From Streptomyces sp. NBC_01476 (GTDB lineage Bacteria > Actinomycetota > Actinomycetes > Streptomycetales > Streptomycetaceae), in NCBI RefSeq assembly GCF_036227265.1, contig NZ_CP109446.1:3977001-4041000 (forward strand): DNA of 64,000 bases, written 5' to 3'. Shown one piece after another: positions 61,720 to 64,000 of this stretch. A program made the position numbers and the translations under genes. Each line of letters starts with the position of its first letter. Within the stretch, counting starts at the first letter, position 1. The notes under the pieces were generated by a model, which saw nothing but the letters and a program-made list of their open reading frames with translations, did no database searches and was not told the origin of the DNA.

Positions 61720-63153
61720 ATGCGGCGACATGAGGCACAGGAGACGACAGTAACCCCAGGTGAACCGGCGGCTCTGTACTGCCGGATATCCCAGGCGGAC
61801 GACGACGACCAGACCGGCGTCGACCGCCAGGAGCGCATCTGCCGGGAGATCGCCGAGCGTCGTGGGCTGGTCATCGATCCCAGCCACGTCTTCGTGGACA
61901 ACAGCCGCTCAGCCTGGCGCCGCAACCGGAAGCGGCCGGGCTGGGACCAGCTCCTCGCAAGCGCCCACCGCCGGGAGTTTCGGCACATCATCGCCTACCA
62001 CCCCGACCGCCTGATGCGGCAGCCGCGAGACCTCGAAGAACTGCTCCAGGTCTCGGACGACCACCAGATCCTGCTCCACGGGGAGGCGAACCGGCGGAAC
62101 CTCTCCGACCCCGACGACCGCTTCATCCTGCGCATCGAGGTCGCCCACGCCTGCCGCTCCTCGGACGACACCTCCCGCCGCCTAAAGTCGGCTCTGAAGG
62201 AGCGGGCCGAGACGGGCCTCCCGCACTCCGGCAAGCGCCGCCTCGGGTACGAGGCGGACGGCATGACCATCCGCGAGGACGAGGCCGAGATCGTCCGTGA
62301 GGTCTTCGACCGTTACCTGAAGGGTCAGAGCCCGAGCGCCATCGCACTCCTCCTCCACAAGCGCGGCGTCAAGACCGTCTACGGCAAGGAGTGGTCCCAG
62401 GGCACCGTCCGTGCTCTCCTCGACTCGCGGCACGTCGCCGGCATCCGCATGCACCAGGGCGAAGAGGTCGGTCCGGGCAAGTGGCCGGCGATCATCGAGC
62501 CGGGAATCTGGCAGGAGACCCGCGCCCGGCGCGAATACCGGTCTGCGATCCATCAGACAAACCTGGAGCTGCGCCGCTTCTACCTGCTGCGTGGCGTGGT
62601 GATGTGCGGACGATGCGGCACGCTCATGTCGGGCACCAAGGTGGGCGCCGTGCCGACGTATCTGTGCACGCGCAAGAGCCGGAACGGCGACAAGAAGTGC
62701 GTCCGGCGCATCGCAGCGGTGAAGCTGGAAGGCTTCGTCACGGATGCTGCCGTTGACCTTCTGCGCCGGCTCACCGTCAACGGGCAACTCACCTCCACTT
62801 CGCTGCCCGATGCCGCCTCGCGATCCGTGGAAGCCGATCAGCAGCAGCTCGATGAGCTGAATCAAATGTGGACTGCAAAAGAGATCACGACGGCGGAATA
62901 TCGCGGGATGCGCAAGGAGATCACCGACCGCATCGCCAAGGCGCAGCGACGCCTGGTGGTCCGGCCGATGAAGCTGTTGGAGGGGCTCACCGGTCCCGGG
63001 GCGGCGAAGGCGTGGGAAGCCGAGGACATGACGGATGAACGGCGCAACGCGGTGATGCGCTTCCTCTTCGCCGGGATCGTCATCGACGCATCGACCAAGC
63101 CCAGCGGTGTCTTCGACTGGGACCGGATCAGCATCGAGCAGAACCAGCTATAG
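61720..63153 (+). CDS. int: Large serine integrase (resolvase family)
   Basis: The 477-residue protein has the resolvase catalytic domain with nucleophile Ser24 in YCRISQADD and the following EICREIAERRGL, FVDNSRSAWRR and YHPDRLMRQPRDLEEL blocks. A recombinase domain follows (GYEADGMTIREDEAEIVREVFDRYLKG), then a zinc ribbon (CGRCGTLMSG ... CTRKSRNGDKKC) and a coiled-coil (QLDELNQMWTAKEITTAEYRGMRKEI). It would integrate DNA at a single att site without host factors. The ATG at 61720 is at the junction with the broken oxidoreductase gene. Confidence 0.93.
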   Translation: MRRHEAQETTVTPGEPAALYCRISQADDDDQTGVDRQERICREIAERRGLVIDPSHVFVDNSRSAWRRNRKRPGWDQLLASAHRREFRHIIAYHPDRLMRQPRDLEELLQVSDDHQILLHGEANRRNLSDPDDRFILRIEVAHACRSSDDTSRRLKSALKERAETGLPHSGKRRLGYEADGMTIREDEAEIVREVFDRYLKGQSPSAIALLLHKRGVKTVYGKEWSQGTVRALLDSRHVAGIRMHQGEEVGPGKWPAIIEPGIWQETRARREYRSAIHQTNLELRRFYLLRGVVMCGRCGTLMSGTKVGAVPTYLCTRKSRNGDKKCVRRIAAVKLEGFVTDAAVDLLRRLTVNGQLTSTSLPDAASRSVEADQQQLDELNQMWTAKEITTAEYRGMRKEITDRIAKAQRRLVVRPMKLLEGLTGPGAAKAWEAEDMTDERRNAVMRFLFAGIVIDASTKPSGVFDWDRISIEQNQL

Positions 63154-63564
63154 GGCGACCTGCGGCTTCTATCATGGTTTTCCGGCCTGACCCAGCTCCG
63201 GATCGCGTGGGACTGTCGGCTCCGGCGAGGGAGCCCGGGGACCGGTTCTTCTGCTGACGAGTCCTGTCCGGTGGCGAGCGAGGAGGCGTGAGGTCGATGG
63301 GAGAGACGGTGGACTCATGGAGAAGGCCGACCCGGAATGCGGTGTGCCGGTCCGCCGTATAGCCCGGAAAGTACCGTCAGGCAAAACGCGTTTTCTGCGG
63401 ATCATTGTTGTCATCCGCCGCACGGAGTTCGCCAGATCTCCGGCAGACGGCCGCCCGGCCCAGTGGTGTTGGAGCACCACCCGCCGGAGCGCATGACGAC
63501 CGCCCGCCCGCTCGACCCCCACGGCACACGGCCTGCCAGCTCGTGCCGTACCGAGGACACGCCC
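63154..63564. other. 410-bp stretch after the serine integrase with no assignable gene
   Basis: Frames are open on both strands but show no domain, and there is no good ribosome site until 63550. Typical of the att-proximal end of an element. Confidence 0.4.
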
Positions 63565-63753
63565 ATGCCCGAACCCCAACTGCGGCCTGCCGCGACCCAG
63601 CCTGCTGCTCCCAGCCGCCGTCCGTCTACGGACGACGCCCGGGAGGCTGCGCTGCAACGCGTCTGCGCTGGCTTCGTCACGACGATCAGTCCGCGCAGCG
63701 CCGCCCGGCTCGCGGACCTGCTCTCCCGCTCGGCCTACGTCCAGGCCGCCTGA
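63565..63753 (+). CDS. Small hypothetical protein of the second element
   Basis: A 62-residue protein starts at an ATG with GAGGA upstream. The second half (EAALQRVCAGFVTTISPRSAARLADLLSRSAYVQAA) is helical; no family is recognised. It may be an accessory or regulatory protein of the element. Confidence 0.45.
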   Translation: MPEPQLRPAATQPAAPSRRPSTDDAREAALQRVCAGFVTTISPRSAARLADLLSRSAYVQAA

Positions 63754-63772
63754 ACGGACCCGGACGAGGGAG

Positions 63773-63800
63773 AGGCCCCTGGCGTTGGAGCGCCAAGGGC
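63773..63800. terminator. GC-rich hairpin
   Basis: GGCCCCTGGCG pairs with CGCCAAGGGCC around a short loop, giving a strong stem after the small gene at 63565-63753. No T-run follows. It may act as a terminator or as structured DNA of the element end. Confidence 0.5.
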
Positions 63801-63887
63801 CGTAAGGACTCCCGGACGACCGCCCTAAACGATCTACCCCGGCGCCGCTGGCCTGCCAGCCGGTACGGCGCCGAGTAAGGAAGCCTT

Positions 63888-64000
63888 ATGTGCCAGCGTA
63901 TGTCTCGACTGTCGCGAGCCGCGCCTCCGCAGCCCGCCTACGCCCGGCAACGGCCGCCTGCACCGCCGGTCAGCCAGCGCGCCGAACGTGTGGCCAGCGG
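63888..64000 (+). CDS. Start of an unidentified gene, cut by window edge
   Basis: An ATG with an AAGGAAG site is followed by 37 open codons (MCQRMSRLSRAAPPQPAYARQ) to the edge. Too short to identify. Confidence 0.3.
   Translation, partial: MCQRMSRLSRAAPPQPAYARQRPPAPPVSQRAERVAS

Larger units (their letters stand above)
61690..64000. mobile_element. Left end of a second element (serine-integrase type), cut by window edge
   Basis: A large serine integrase begins within 30 bp of the point at which a chromosomal gene is broken, the usual layout for phages and integrative elements such as phiC31 or TG1. Downstream there are only a small gene, GC-rich hairpins and the start of another frame. Whether this is a prophage or a conjugative element cannot be judged from 2.3 kb. 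Confidence 0.7.

Overview
The window is high-GC actinobacterial DNA, most likely from Streptomyces or a close relative. The support is GC-rich codon use, many GTG starts, leaderless-looking promoters, SigE-family and RsbW-like regulators, and a copper cluster of the streptomycete Sco/ECuC/DtpA type next to serS. Calls rest on reading the sequence and on remembered family features; no database search was run.

Layout. 1-4.29 kb: chromosomal genes (start of an acyl-CoA synthetase, an ECF sigma factor, a secreted DUF1906 protein, two hypothetical proteins). 4.29-31.7 kb: an integrative element in a tRNA-Ser(TGA) gene. It is bounded by perfect 83-bp direct repeats (4287-4369 and 31612-31694) that carry the 3' part of the tRNA. 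Its right end has the tyrosine integrase, an excisionase-like HTH protein and a TraB/FtsK conjugation module typical of actinomycete integrative and conjugative elements (AICEs). Its left 12 kb is a complete type I-E CRISPR-Cas locus: two arrays, cas1, cas2, cas5, cas6, cas7 and cse2, with cas3 and cse1 fused into one ~1,523-codon gene. The middle holds GntR regulators, an FkbM methyltransferase, a GT2 glycosyltransferase, an ATPase-fold regulatory protein and an AT-richer gene I do not recognise. No RepSA, RepAM or Prim-Pol replication gene is visible inside the element.

31.7-61.0 kb: conserved chromosomal core. It has an HtrA-like protease, a glycerophosphodiesterase, RsbW-like proteins, a SEC-C protein, a Prim-Pol-like protein, a GAF/PP2C phosphatase with an altered metal motif, an Xaa-Pro aminopeptidase and the copper-delivery cluster (YcnI, Sco, PCu(A)C, CopC-CopD, DyP peroxidase). 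Next comes a non-coding stretch with a parS-like palindrome and a cluster of DnaA boxes, then serS-HAD, a rhomboid-like protein, two ABC-2 exporters, a frameshifted hydrolase-SDR fusion, a di-metal hydrolase and a MerR regulator.

61.0-64.0 kb: a flavin-dependent oxidoreductase gene is cut off near its 5' end by a second element, whose large serine integrase starts at the junction and which runs off the right edge.

How the parts work together. In the AICE, the integrase and excisionase would control integration at tRNA-Ser, TraB and the small membrane proteins would move double-stranded DNA between hyphae, and the I-E system would give a recipient adaptive immunity in one transfer. Both arrays and the cas operon lie on the minus strand in the order leader2-array2-cas3/cse1-cse2-cas7-cas5-cas6-cas1-cas2-leader1-array1.
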